A DNA stretch of 64,000 bases. Source: Orthonyx spaldingii. Lineage: Eukaryota; Chordata; Aves; Passeriformes; Orthonychidae. Below the pieces are notes generated by a model that saw nothing but the letters and a program-made list of their open reading frames with translations, did not search any database and had not been told where the DNA came from. Location: NCBI GenBank assembly GCA_013397795.1, contig VZTJ01002670.1:85212-149211 (forward strand), written 5' to 3'. Shown one piece after another: positions 23,596-36,074 of this stretch; the stretch's first letter is position 1; the number at the start of each line of letters is the position of its first letter. Made by a program: the position numbers and the translations under genes.

Positions 23596-23932
23596 GCTTC
23601 CATTGCCCCAGGAAGGCAGCTTGGCAACCCTTCTCCCCATCTCCAGAGCACCACCTTGCTGTATGGGGCATCCAGGAAGCTGGAGGAGAGCAGGTCACAC
23701 ACTCAGCCTGCCAGGTGACCCAGGTACAGTGCCAGCAGGGCTGGCTCTGCAGTGCCTTTCTGGGCCATGTGGTGCCCAGCATCACTCCCATCGCAGGCAG
23801 TGCTGTGTGGGAAGCTGGGCTGGGTATCCACAAGAGAGGCTGAAGCCCCTCTGTACCCCAGGCACAGACAGGACGGCACCACTGCCCTCCCCCAAGCAGC
23901 AACACTCCACCACCTCCCTGCAGGAAAATATA
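23596..23932. other. Unique non-coding sequence
   Basis: Short spacer between the minisatellite and a CR1 copy; nothing recognised. Confidence 0.45.
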
Positions 23933-24380
23933 ATCATAGAGTCACAGACTGGTTTGGGTGGGAAGGGACCTTGAAAGTTCAATCCGTCCAAAATTCTGCA
24001 ATGAGCTGGGACACCTTCCACTACCCCAGGTTGCTCCAAGCCCCATCCAGCCTGGCCTCGGACACTTCCAGGGATGGCGCAGCCACAGCTTCTCTGGGAA
24101 ACCTGTGCCAGGGCCTCGCCACCGTCATTGTAAAAAACTTCTTCCTAACATCTAATCTAAATCTCCACACTTTTAATTTAAAACCATCCTGCCTTGTCCC
24201 ATCACTACAGACTCTGCTAAAAGGTTTGTCCCATCTTTCTTGCAAGTCCCCTTTAAGCACTGGAAGGGACTCCAAGGTCTCCCCAGAGCCTTCTGTTCTC
24301 CAGGCTGTACAACCCCAAACCTCTCAGTTTTTTCCCACAGGAGAGGTGCTCCACCCTCTGACCATTTTGGATCCCAAAGT
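23933..24380 (-). mobile_element. CR1 LINE 3' fragment (reverse orientation)
   Basis: Read on + it starts with the inverted tail ATCATAGAGTCACAGACTGG, then TTGGGTGGGAAGGGACC, the CTCCAAGCCCCATCCAGCCT block, CTTCTTCCTAACATC and the older ORF2-end region around 24230-24360. It is longer than most copies here. Confidence 0.95.
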
Positions 24381-24540
24381 CTTCACCTATGTAGAAGCCT
24401 GGATGTAAAGGCAAGAGTGTAGCCTGGCTTTCTCCTGCAGAGAGCCCTGCAGGCACATCATACCGTTGGGAAGTGCTCTCAGTCAAAAGCACCACACAGG
24501 TCTGGGCTGTTTCTTCATGATACTTTGATCACTGTTGCAT

Positions 24541-24757
24541 TTTTCTTTTGTTTTGGGCGTTTTTGTCATTCTTTTCTTTCCCTTCTGTTTTTTCTTTTTT
24601 TCCCCCTCTTCTTGTTTTAATTATTGTTATGTTTTATTTTTTCTTTTCTTACCTTTCTCTTTTCCATTTTCCTCTTTTCTTTCCCCCTTTCCCCTCTTTT
24701 TCCTTTTCTTTCTCCTCTCTCTTTTCCTTTCCTTCTCTCCCTCTTCTCTGTTCCAGC
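24541..24757 (+). repeat. Polypyrimidine tract (CT-rich low complexity)
   Basis: About 215 bp that is roughly 90% C/T on + (TTTCTTTTCTTACC, CCTTTCCCCTC and so on). On the minus strand it is a purine run that would read as K/R/E-rich, a composition artefact rather than a gene. Mirror-like homopurine:homopyrimidine runs of this length can form triplex (H-)DNA. Confidence 0.9.
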
Positions 24758-27700
24758 TGCATGCAATCCCCGCAAAGACCATTTGACTTTCCCACACCTG
24801 TTAATCATTTGCCATCTTGCTCTTTGAGCAGGGCTGGCACATGAGCACAGCAGCATCACAGGGCTGGTGGGGTGTGACACAAGGCTGAGTTCGCGGTGGG
24901 GTGGGAGGGCCCACAGCTGGGAAATGCCAGCAGATGAGTGAAAACCCTCCCAAAAATGCTCCTGCAGATTGTATGACAATGGGCTAAATGGAACTGCCTC
25001 CTCCAAATGTTCCTGCTGGGAGTGGGGCCACCAGCAGCCAATGCCTTGGCAGAGCAGCCAAAACAGCACCCAGTGGGCAGCTCTGGTCACCCTGCCCTGC
25101 TTGGGGTCAGGAACCAGCATCCAGTGCACAGTTCTGCCCATCTTGCCCCAGCACGGCCCCAGCTTGCTGCTGAAAACCATCCAACCCCTGGGGATAAAAT
25201 ATCAGAGAAAAAGAGGCACCTGGGCAGGGTGTGGCCTCAGCTCCAGGGAGAGGGAAAAGGGATGAGAGTAAATTGAGCTGCTGGGTGCCAAGTGACATGA
25301 GGCTGAGGGTTCTCCCTGCCCAGCTTATCCTAGAGCAGGCAGGAGCACCCAGGGGTGGGCAGCCATCAGAGGAATGCTTCTGACAGCAAATGTTGAACAA
25401 GAAAGGAGCATAGCAATGGCCAACCAGTATTTCCTAGAGTACTTCTGGATAGAGGCTCTGGAATTCCTGGAGGAGAGGGCAGATGGCACCCAGGTGGCTC
25501 TGCAGGGCGCATCCCAAGCCCCATGGCAAAGCAGCTCCAGTGGCTGCAGGGTTTGCACCCAGGAGCTCAAACAACCATTCAGGTGCCTTTCTCCCCATCT
25601 TCATCAAGCCCCTGGTCCTTGCCCAGCACCCATTAGCACACTCCTCCTGGTCAGGGGGCCCTGGGCTGGGATGATGCCACCATTCCAACAGCAAGAAACA
25701 AGACCCAAAGAGACAAAATGCCCCGAGTTCTCCAGGCTGCTCACAGCAGGCTGAGGACTAAATCTCCCAGACATGAGCATGGATTTATTGGCCACCCTCC
25801 ATGGCCCTGGAGGCCTCACACAGCCTGGGGGCATCAAAGGGGTTTCATTCCCCTGGGAAAATCAACACTCAGCATGGGACAGGATCTGGGAGTGGGGAGC
25901 ATAGCCATGGGAGCCAGCTTACATGTGAGCTTCCCAGACACTTGAGCCACTGTTCAGACGGATGGGCCTATGGGAGCTGACAGCTCTCCAGCCATGGCAT
26001 TGCAGCTGATATCAACTGGGGCAAAGCAACACCTCAGGGAGCCACAAGGTCAATGTAACCTCTGACTGTCCTGAGCATCCTCATGGGGACACAGCCAAGA
26101 GACAACCTCACACCCTGGGAAATGTCCCCCATCCATGGACCATGGCACTCCTGGTGTGACCCCAGGGATGGGCACAACACTGCCCATTCCCCTGGGCTCC
26201 TGCCCTCCCCAACTTCCACAGCTCCCAGCTCTTTCTCTTCTGGCACAAGGAGTCTTCAGAAAGGATCCTGGGCATCCAGTTTGGAGGGGAGCTAGAGCCA
26301 AGTGCCTGGGGCAGGCCACGAGGATGCTGAAGCATTTCGGAGCCTGGGGGCAGGCCAGCAGGACCTGGCAGGCGATGAGATGGGAGAACAATACAACGGC
26401 CCATTTGTGCTCCTCACTCCCAGGCCCCCTGCCCTGCCCCATGCCATAGTAAGGCTGGTATTCAGGAATTAATTGATGTAATTAAAGTGTGGCATGACTT
26501 TGCTATGGCCTCCAAAGGTGGTGGCGGTGGGCCAGGGTCTGCGGGTGGAGGAGGAGCCCCTCGCATGCTATTCTCTCCATAGAAAAGGGGCAGATCTTGG
26601 GTAGATCTGAGGCATGAAATTGGTATAAAGAGATTGTCAGGGAAGCCGGTCTTGCTGTCATCAGCAGCTGCAGGGTGATAATTCATCCCAGGAGGCTGCT
26701 GCATCCCATCTCACCACAGCAGCATCTCTGGCAGGAGGGGCCAGACCCAACACCAAGAGGTGTCCGGACATGTCCCAGCCCAGCTGGCCTCCATGATTGC
26801 TCTTCTCCAGTTCTTCACTGCAGCTCCTGAGCATGGACAGGACTTGGTCAGGGGCTGGGGGCTGCACTGGCAGGCTGGGGACACCTCCCCTCACCTTGGC
26901 CCATGCACCAAAGGACAGGGATGCCTCCAGCCTTCCCCCTTCCCTCCCGCAGCTCTCAAAGAAGGCAGAATTCAAGCAGTGACAGTAACAATATCCCAAC
27001 ACTGGGCACACAGGGCGAGGGAACAGGCTGGCCCTGATTTCTGACTGCTTGCCTGGGTGGGAATAGTTTTCCCACTGGGGTTCCTGTGTCAGAGGGTAGC
27101 TGAGCCTGGGGCTAGCCATGGCATGCCAGCTGGAGCCCTCCCAGCTCACTGTCAGCCTGGCAAGGCTGTAAGCAATCCCCTCTGCTTCCAACAGCCAGGA
27201 GAGAATGAAGTGGTGCAGCCCAGAGAAAACAGGATCCCACACGGCGGATGCCTTGTTAAAGAGGTGCCAAAGAGGACACACATCCATCCCCTTGCCTGCC
27301 CAAGGGTGCTGGCTCCGCAGCCATCCCAGCAGCTTTCCCTAGGTACAGGAGTAGCAACGGGCTGGTCCTTGTGCTCCACCACATCTCCTCATCTAAGCAC
27401 TGAGCACATCCGTGTCTGCTGGAGAGAGCCGGGGGGCCCGTTGGGGTGCTCGGCCACAGGCAAGCAGTCAAACCCTGCTAGCACCATGGTCTGGTTACTG
27501 CAGGGTGAAGAAGTCCATCCCTGTCCCTACAGCACAGTGACAGCATCAGGACAGATCTCTGCTCCCGTCTAAGAGCTCCACAGCTCCTCGCACTGCAGCA
27601 TCTCCTCCATCCACCCTCCTCAGCACGGTCCAGGCAACAGCCTGACTGGGCCAGGAGGAGGTACAGATGAGTAACCTGGGAGACAAACAGCTCAGTGTCA

Positions 27701-30700
27701 GCATCTCCCTGGAGCCTGCACCCCAGCAACCCTTGTGGCCTCAGGCAATGGGCTGTGCTTTACTTTTTCTGGGGAAAAGGACAAATAAGCATGTGCCAGC
27801 TTATATCAGACAGTGATGGGTTAGGGTTAGGGCCAGAGTGGCATCACCAGCCAGCCACTTCATCCTATGTGGGCTCTGGAATGGTAGAGCAGGCAGGACA
27901 TCCACACAGCTGCAGCCACTGGACTTACTGGACTGGGCACAAGCCAGGAGAGTGGTAGCTGTGGGGACTCTCCTAGCTCCAGAGCAAGAGAAGCCACTGG
28001 GCTCCCACCACTGCTCCACCAGTTTGAAGCAGAATGGAGAGCAAACACGAGATCAACCTCCGGAGCAGCCACTGGAAACCCAAACAAGCTAACCAGCTGC
28101 ACCACAGAGAGCTGGGACTCTCCCCATCCCTCCTTTCCAAACCCAGGGGCCACTTCTTCTGCAAGACACTACCAAAGCTGTGCACCAGCTCCTCTGCCTG
28201 CAGAAACCACAGCTCCCACACCTTTCACACTCCATCCTCTCTCCATTGCTCGCCAGACACTGCGGCTTGGCCTGTGTCCACAGACTCAGTGCTCCCACAG
28301 CCCAGGGTGAACAAACAGCCCTTTCTCCAGGGCTGAGCCTCTGACAACCGCAGCCACCCTCGGTTGAGCTGGCGCAGAGCTTCAGCAAGGCCCAGCCCTG
28401 TGGTGGCTGTGGCCAGAGCTGCCAGCACTGCCTCCCACCACGGCTGGCACAGAGCAGGGCTGAAACAACTCACAAACAAGGAATATACACAGCTTGGCTT
28501 GGCCTGCACATTGGAAACAGAGATAAGCTGCTCCCAAAGCTGAATCCCAGCAAGGCAGTGGAGCAGGAGGAAGAGGACAGCAGAGCTGCCATGCACTGGT
28601 GGGGAGCAGACAGCCCTGGCAAGATGCCTGATCCCACCTCTGGGTGCTGGAGAGGGGAAGCACTCCGAGGTGCAAGCAGAAGTGCCCAACTCTGGCCACA
28701 GGATGCAGGGAGGTCTGCTGGGTTGGAGAGCGCTGTGCCATCCCCTTGTGCCACAGCCAGCCCTGCCAGAGGCCATGTGGCCAAGCACACACAGTGATGG
28801 TGTCATACAATGGGCAGTAAATCATTAAGCTGCTCTGACTGCTCTGTTAGACCCTGCACTGGAACGTCTGGGCACCTCACCCTGCCTGTGACTGCATGAG
28901 GGCTGGAGTCAGGGTCTCAGTCTCAACACCCTCTCCCCTGCACAGATCCTTGTGCTCTGCCCCAGGGAGCAGCTGCCTTGCCCCTTCAGGGTTATTATCT
29001 TTTTTGAAGTAACCGGTCTTGCAAGTGCAGCTTGGAGCAGAACATCTGCTGGTTTATGTCTGCAGCCCTGATTCTTTAGAAACTGTTGAAGCAAGCAAAG
29101 TCCCATTGAATGCACCCAACCTCCCTGGAGAAACTGGGGAGTGAGTGAGTGGTTTGAGCAGAAGCCTTGTGCTTTATTCCCAGCTCAGCCACTGACTTAC
29201 TGGGAGGCTTTGAATCACTTCCCTCCACCTGTGCTTCCATGTGGGAAGTGCCAGACAGGGCAGCTGCTGCTCCCCAGGCACCAGGTGGATGTACCTGGCT
29301 GGCTGCAGGACAGGCAGCAAGGGCATAGCATGTTAGAAAGGGGCAGCTCTCAGCTCCCTCAGGACCCTGAGGACCAGAACATCCCTGCTAATAGGCCCAA
29401 GGTAAAGCAGGCTGACCCCACCCAGTAGTACCCAGCCTGCCACTGCAGGCACAGAACGGACACCACCTCATGTGCCACCAAAGAGGTTTACTCCCTCTCT
29501 CCCTTGTGTCCCTTTCTGCTGTCCCTACATTCTTGGAGCCCATCTTGGCCTTGGACAACCTCACATGCTCCATCAGGCCAGGTCATATGGCGTTCCTTCT
29601 TCCTCCTTCCTAATGCCAGTTGAAAAGACCCAGATCAGACCCAGCAGCAGTATCCCCAGGATTTCAGATCCTTTGGGGGAAAAGAGTCTTGATGCTAGAA
29701 ATAAAACTATAAATGTTCTGGACAATCATGATGACTCAATGCTGCTAATGCTGCACAAGCTCTGCAGCTTGTAGGCTTGCACTAGCACAGATTCACAGCA
29801 CCCGAGGAGCTGCACCTACAGACCTGCAGGGTATTATTCCCATGGCACTGGGCTGAGCAATTGCATCCATCAGGGTTTTGTGGTAGGGATCACCAGGTTT
29901 CTGGAAGAACTTCCAGAAGAGAGGCCTCTGGGATGTTATGAGGGGATGAAGTGAAGGTAAGAAATGCAGGAACTGGTCGGGAATGTGGACAGGGGTCCCA
30001 GGCCAGGGCAGGTTGGGAGGTGCAGTGGGCAGCATTGTGGTTGTTTGGAGAACAAGCGTCCGTTCATGAACACAAATTCTGCATTTTCCTGAAGAGAAAC
30101 TTTTGACAGGAAGAGGCAAGTCAGGTGTGGAGATCAGCATGAGTGTGAACATGGAGAGTAAGCTTGGAGCACCCTGGCCAGCACATCCACTACGAACAGC
30201 CTTCCCATGAGGGCAGTTCCCCTCTGCAGGGTATAGAGGTGCCTCAGGTGCACAGCCAGGTGCCAGACCCTCCACAATGCGCAATGAACAGCCACAGAGA
30301 CAGAGAGGAAAAATACATGCACCAGAACACAGGTATCTTCTACAGATAATGCAGCTACTGGGGTCTCAGGGGGGAAACAGGATGGGGAGGGACCTGCCAA
30401 AGGTAACACTCAGTGGTCGCAGCTCTGTCCAGCTCTGTCCCCGGGGCTGCAGAGGTTTGACATCAGCTCTCCTCTGCCCCAGACTCTGCTGTGGCCATGG
30501 ACATATCAGCTCCAGTGCCAGTGAGGGCATTCTGCAGACCGTGGCAGCCAAGCTCTCTGCCAGGGACTCTGCAGGCCTGGTGCAGCCGTGTCACGGCAGA
30601 GCCCAGTGAAGGCACATGGGCTCCTCCAGGGGCTCCACAGGAGACACCTCCAGCCCATCTACTCCCAAACTGAACAGTCTGTTCCCTTCCATTCCCGACT

Positions 30701-30884
30701 GGCTCCAGGCAAGGTGGGGTTGAGTGTGCACTGGGCAGGCAGCTCTGGCCGCCTGCCTCAGTGGGCACTGGGCAGGGTCAGAGCACCCTCTTTTGCTGCT
30801 TTTGATCCAGCACCCAGCTCCCAAACCAGAAAAGGAGAGAAATTCTGAGGCCCTGGTTTGTCACCTGCTTAATAGGCACAGCAA
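24758..30884. other. GC-rich unique non-coding sequence, no gene seen
   Basis: No recognised gene or repeat family over 6 kb. Minor structures: paired homeodomain sites at 26465-26485 (GAATTAATTGATGTAATTAA) and two telomere-like hexamers (GGGTTAGGGTTAGGG, 27818-27832). The many mid-length frames on both strands reflect GC-rich composition. Confidence 0.4.
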
Positions 30885-31090
30885 AAGGAAGTTTATAAAT
30901 CCAGTTCACGTATCTAAATGGATTTGCATTTGGCATCTCTTTCAACAAGGGCAATGAAAACAAACTTTTTTATATCATATGCTATCATTTTACTAATAAA
31001 AACAGACCTCAGTTGCCAAATACATCTGAGCATCTTAAAAGTGCTCTGTGAATTAAAATGACATTGCTAAATTTGAAGGGTAAGTTCTTA
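30885..31090. promoter_or_regulatory. AT-rich island with a perfect octamer (candidate enhancer)
   Basis: AT-rich block in GC-rich DNA. A perfect POU octamer ATTTGCAT lies at 30922-30929. Also present are CTTAATAGG, TTTTTTATATCATATGC, TTTACTAATAAAAAC and GTGAATTAAAATGAC. No repeat or frame explains it. Confidence 0.3.
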
Positions 31091-31600
31091 GTTTAGAAGC
31101 TAGCCTACATCAGTTAGACACAGGATAGCAGCAGAGACAAGGGACGCAGGCCAAGTACCCCAGTGTGCTCCTGCACACAGCTCTGTGTGCACACAGCTGC
31201 TTGCACACGTCTGGCCTCTCCAGTGCCTCTCCAGCAGCAGCATCTCTGGCTGCCGAGCGGATGTCCTGAGCCTGCTCCCTCAGCACACCTGCTTGGGAGA
31301 GCCAGGGTCCCACAGGAACGGCACGGGCTGCAGGAAGCCGCAGCAGCACGGCAGGCTGCAGCTGGCCATGCAGGGAGCAGAGCTCCTTGCCAGCAGCCAG
31401 CGCCTCGCTGAGCTCTCCCATGGCTGCGCAGCCTCCGGGGCCATCCCACCTGTGGAAAAACCTGGTGGGTGAGATCACTTTGGGGATCAGCTGGACGCTG
31501 AGGTGAGTTCACAGCACAGAGATGGGAGCTCTAGGATTGAATCAGAGGGACCTGCATTTGGGTGGGAGCCAGCAGCTCTCCAGCTCCGAGCATCCCCTCC
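31091..31600. other. CpG-enriched patch with exon-like signals on both strands
   Basis: About eleven CpGs in 270 bp (31240-31510). On +, an ATG at 31420 opens MAAQPPGPSHLWKNLVGE and the frame runs into a strong donor CTGAG|GTGAGT after 31502. On the minus strand a good acceptor (GGTTTTTCCACAG) ends at 31450 and is followed by a frame containing GELSEALAAGKELCSLHGQL. Both cannot easily be true, and neither peptide is recognised. Possibly a first exon or promoter of a small gene, or coincidence. Confidence 0.2.
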
Positions 31601-34326
31601 AACGTGGCTGCCTGCAGCGAGATACCCACAAAGGCTGCTCCTGCCCTCACCAGCTGCTCCAGGGCTTGGCCTACAGGGATGTGGATCAGCGTATCAGGGC
31701 CCTGCTTTTGGTAGAGAATGAGGACCCAGCAGCTGGGACAGTTACAAAGCCTGTCCCTGCACATTTCCATCTCTGATTCACTGGCTGATGCTGGCTAACA
31801 ACACAGGGAGTTATCAAAAAAGCAGTTGTTGAAAGGGGTAAGTCTGATTGTTCTTGTCACTGTCTGCCTAAACCTGTCTGCATACCTTCACGCCATGTCA
31901 ACACAGTCCCCAAGGCTTGGAAAGGCTCCCACTTCCCAAAAGTCAGCAGTTTGGAGGGATGCTTTGAGAAGTCCCAGCTTCCACTCAGCATGCAGGAATA
32001 TGCAGGAGACCAGCCATCACTCCTGCTGGCCTTGTCCCCTGCAGAGCAAGGACCTCTGTGCTGGCTAGAGATGCCAACCTCTCTGCATTCCAGGGCTCCC
32101 AGTGCCAGCTCCTCACAAAGAGGCCTAAAATTGGGAGAGGAGGATCACCCCCTTCTTTGTCCTGAGGGTAAAGCTGGTCAGGAATTTTCTGTCATTGTAA
32201 TTTTCCTAAAGGAAAATGCACTTGTGCCCAGCCACACTTCTCAGCTCTGTGACCTTTAAGACTGACTGTCTGCTGGGAAAGCAGGAAACAAACAGATTTG
32301 TTTGCATCAGTTCGATCCGACTCAAAATATTTTTGGTTGTGGTCCTGATCCAAAGTGTTTCATCTCAGATCAGTTCCACATTAATCTGTAATTCCCTGGC
32401 AGGCTCCACTGCCAGCAGCACTGTGGCTGGGATGCTGCTCCCTTCTGAGGCCCTGCTCCTATGCCAGGGTGGATCTCTGTGGCTGCCCTGCCCAGCCCTG
32501 CCCAGGTGTGCCGTGAGGATCTCAGGGAGCTCAACAGGAGCATTTTTCAGGAGGTGCAGGTCCCCAGCTGTGGATGCAGGTCTGTGACAGCCACCTCACA
32601 ATGGCCCTGTGCAGTTCAGTGTCCACATCTGTGCACTGGCTGAGGACTTGGCCTGTGGAGCATCAGGCTTCAGACCTCAGCAGTAGGCTCCTCTGAAGCA
32701 GCTCCTCATTGTCTTCTCTGTACCTTTTTTTGCTTCCCTCTGCTGTGGGACCATCCCATTTCTTCCTAGTATTTGCCTCATTCCTAGATATTTGTCTTTT
32801 GATGCTGTACCCCTGCCCTGCTCACAATGTCATGTCCGAGCACAGGGGAGCCTGAATGACCAGACAAAAAACCTTTGCTGCCTCTTGCTGCCTGACTGTC
32901 TCATTGGTGTAAGGCAGCCAATGTTTCACAACACAGAACTGTGGCAGGGGAGGAAAAGGGAGGGCAGTGTGTCAGGATCGACAGTGAACAGGGTCTGCAG
33001 ACAACCCCTGGCTGTGTGTGCTTGTCTCACACCAGCTCCCCTGGGCAGGCCTGGCTCCAGGCAGATGCACCCCCAGTACAGGAGGTGTTGATGGAGCCAT
33101 GGGCCTGGGTGGGGTCTGCTCACAGGCAGCTGCATCTGAGATAGAGCAGAGCTGCTGTGACCAAGGGAAACCTCAGCCTGCAGGTAGAGACCCCAGGTCC
33201 TGATGTGGCGGGAACTTGGGGTGCCACATGGCACAACTGTGCTGTCCTTCTGTTTCAATCCTGGGTGTCCTCAGCCACAAGCAGAAAGGGTTTGCAAAGC
33301 ATAAGGATCCAGTCCTTTCCCTTGTTGGGATGCACCTGCAGGTGTGCATAATCAGAGAGCTGGCCTGTAGCAGGCTCAGCCCCAAAGGTGCCTTTGTTGG
33401 ACATGCACACCCTGCTCTGCCCTGAAATCACAAAGGAGGGCTCCAGTATCTCTCACCTCACTGCCACTTGCTGCAGAACTTTGTCCTTGCACCAAAACAT
33501 CCCAGCCAGTCTCAGTGGCATTATGAGGGTGGGAAGGAGCAGCCCAATGAACCTCTATGCCATTAGTTATAGTCTTCCCTTACCTATTTCAGAGCAATTG
33601 CAGGGGATGTAGGAGCATGTCCTCAGGGAGGGGAAACAGAAGGCATGCTGAAGCTGAGGTCAAGTTACAACAATGACCTTGGGTGGGGGCAAGGTGTGCA
33701 AGGATACTGATGAGCACCATGAACCTCTGTGGCCTGGCACAGCATGCAATCCACAGCCAGGGCAGTGCTTTCAGAGGGGGAACCCGCAACTTAGCTCAGC
33801 ATCTCTGTTTCCAACTGTCCTGCAAAATGGTTTCATCAATGGATAGTTTTTGCCATGGCAGACTGGTGTACACACAGCCTCCAAGAAAGATTTTCATGTT
33901 GGTTCTGCAGAAAAACTTTATAGTGTCTGGGTGTATCAGACTGCTCGACAGAAAAAACAGACACACACATCATCATCTCAGGTAGCCAAGGCTCCCAGGA
34001 GCAGCATTAGGAAAGCAAACATTTGGTTGCTCGAGACTGTGCTCCATGGACCCTAGGCACATCTTTGCTGTCTTGTTTCTAAAGTGCTCCTGGTCTCCAG
34101 GCCAGGTCCCACACAGGGCACACATCTACACACTCCAGCAATTTATCACAGGAGTACCCAGCTCCTTGAGCTCATTTCCTGGTAAAAGACTTGCTGCACT
34201 TCTCCTCTTTGAGTCTACAAGACTACCTGGCCCATCAGGGGAGCATCACCCCACACAGACAGACCCCAGGTGCCGTGGCACCTCCGTACCAGAACATCCT
34301 CCCCTGCAGAGGGTGAATTCTTACTG
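31601..34326. other. Unique non-coding sequence with weak exon-like signals
   Basis: No recognised gene. Several minus-strand acceptor/donor pairs can be drawn; the best is 33621-33584 (donor AATAG|GTAAGG, acceptor with a long C/T tract). None gives a recognisable peptide. Confidence 0.35.
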
Positions 34327-34400
34327 CATAGAATGCTTGAGGCTGGAAAGGACCTCCAGAGGTCACCTTGTACAACCCACTAAGGGAGGAGGGAGACCCA
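34327..34400 (-). mobile_element. CR1 LINE tail fragment (reverse orientation)
   Basis: ATAGAATGCTTGAGGCTGG followed by AAAGGACCTCCAGAGGTCA is the inverted CR1 end of the GACCTCTGGAGGTCAT subfamily type. Short and diverged. Confidence 0.8.
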
Positions 34401-34817
34401 CACGGAAAACACATAGCCCCAGAGCCAGGCTATTTTGACCTGTTCAGGGGCAACCACCACAAGCCAGTGCTGACATGCTCATGTGTTATTACTGCCTAGC
34501 ACATTGCTGCCAGCTGCCATGCATGACTGCATGGGTGCTGCAGTCAGTGGGAAATGCATGGAATACTGCAGCCATGAGTTGGCTCCACAAACAGCTGCAT
34601 GACCGAAATGCACAGAGCTGATGTGCAGACTCATGCCAGGAACTGCACAAGGAGCCAGACAGCTCACAGACAGCACTGGCGTGGCAGGAACCATCTCCAT
34701 CTACTCCTGGCAGCCTATCTGCTCTCATGGCATCACAGCACCAGGGGGGCTGCAGGAGGGAGATGAAGGATGGGGCAGAAGGGTAAAGGATGGGTACAGA
34801 AGGGTGGAAAAATCAGA
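34401..34817. other. Unique non-coding spacer
   Basis: Nothing recognised between two CR1 fragments. Confidence 0.45.
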
Positions 34818-34905
34818 ACCATAGAATATCATGAGCTGGAAAGGGACCCACAAAGGTCATCGAGTCCGGCTCTTGGCCCTGCACAGCACAACCTCAAGAA
34901 TCTCT
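34818..34905 (-). mobile_element. CR1 LINE tail fragment (reverse orientation, different subfamily)
   Basis: ACCATAGAATATCATGAGCT, then GGACCCACAAAGGTCATCGA and GGCCCTGCACAGCACAACC, the signature of the GGGACCCACAAGGATCAT-type CR1 subfamily. It differs from the neighbour at 34327. Confidence 0.85.
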
Positions 34906-35830
34906 CTACATACCATAAGAAGAACTGGGAAAGGGAGACTGGCAGTGTGATTGGCCATGACAGAAAACAAGAAGCCAGAAAGAGTATTTTTTGTAATGTA
35001 ATAATAAGGTCTTCAGCTCTTCATCTTTGCTACTTCCGAGGGGTTCTGTGATGAGGATTGAGAACTATGAGACAGTCCAGAGAAACAGCAACTATACCCA
35101 AACTTCAGGACTCAGAAACACATTTCAGCACCAGTATTTTCTGGGAATCAAATCACATCACAGCTCCACAGCAGGAGGATAACAGTCATCCCTCCCACTC
35201 AATGCCAAAGTCAGTCCAGGCAGCAGGAGCTGAGCTGTCAGGCACTGTCTTGGACTTACATACAGCTCCAAGCGGTGCTACACACTGCCTTTAGCCAGAC
35301 TTCAAGGTGCTGGGCAGATGTTTGCAGAGCATTAGGAATGTGGAGATGATGTGCTGGGGAGTTCTGCCAGGCTCCTCCTTCAGGCTCAGAGAAGGTCACA
35401 GCCTGCCCAGTTGTCCATGGTCTCTTTATTCTGGCTCCTTTTTAAAATGTTTGCAGTTCCTTGTCTAGAAACACCTTTGCTGCTCTCAGCAGTTGTTCTT
35501 CCTAACTCAACAGTAATTCACTTTGTATTGTTCTGTTTATCTTTCCAAGGATAGTTTGCCTGGTTCTCCTTATCTCCTCTGTTCTTCTTAAAGAGCCTTG
35601 AATCACACCAGAGCAGCAACTCCACTCACCAATTTTGTGGTTCATAATATGTTGTCTGTGCTAAACCATCACTCACACCAACTGCGGACTCTTTGACCTT
35701 CCCTCTCCCTTGCTGAGTTTTGTGGGAAGGAAAGCTGGATGTAGAGTCTGGAAGGAAATTGTGACATGGTCTAATCCTGCTGATTAGGCACAATTTATTG
35801 ACGCATGGTAAAGAACCAAAGCATGAAGCT
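34906..35830. other. Unique non-coding sequence, no gene seen
   Basis: Nothing recognised. On the minus strand a frame starting after a fair acceptor at about 35049 stays open for some 45 codons but has no donor and no family match. Confidence 0.4.
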
Positions 35831-36074
35831 CTGTTAGGGGAGGTTTAGATCAAATATTAGGAAAAGGTTCTTCACCCACAGGGTGGGTTAGGCACTGGAA
35901 CAGGATCCACAGGCAGTGGTCATGTCCCCAGTCTTCTCAGACTTCAAGAAATGTTTGGACAAGGCTCTCAGGTACATGGTGGGATTCTTGAGGTTGTCCT
36001 GTGCAGGGCCAGGAGCTGGACTCGATCCTTGTAGGTCCCTTCCAGCTCAGGGGTTTCTAAGATTCTATGATTCT
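35831..36074 (+). mobile_element. CR1 LINE 3' fragment
   Basis: GGGGAGGTTTAGATCAAATA, CTTCACCCACAGGGTGG, TGGACAAGGCTCTCAGG and the tail AAGATTCTATGATTCT. Same subfamily type as the copy at 16037-17376. Confidence 0.95.

Noticed and set aside
24617..25180. Lys/Arg/Glu-rich minus-strand protein
   Set aside because: The charged part is simply the antisense of the polypyrimidine tract.
27818..27832. Interstitial telomeric repeat
   Set aside because: Only two TTAGGG units plus a partial one; this length is common by chance.
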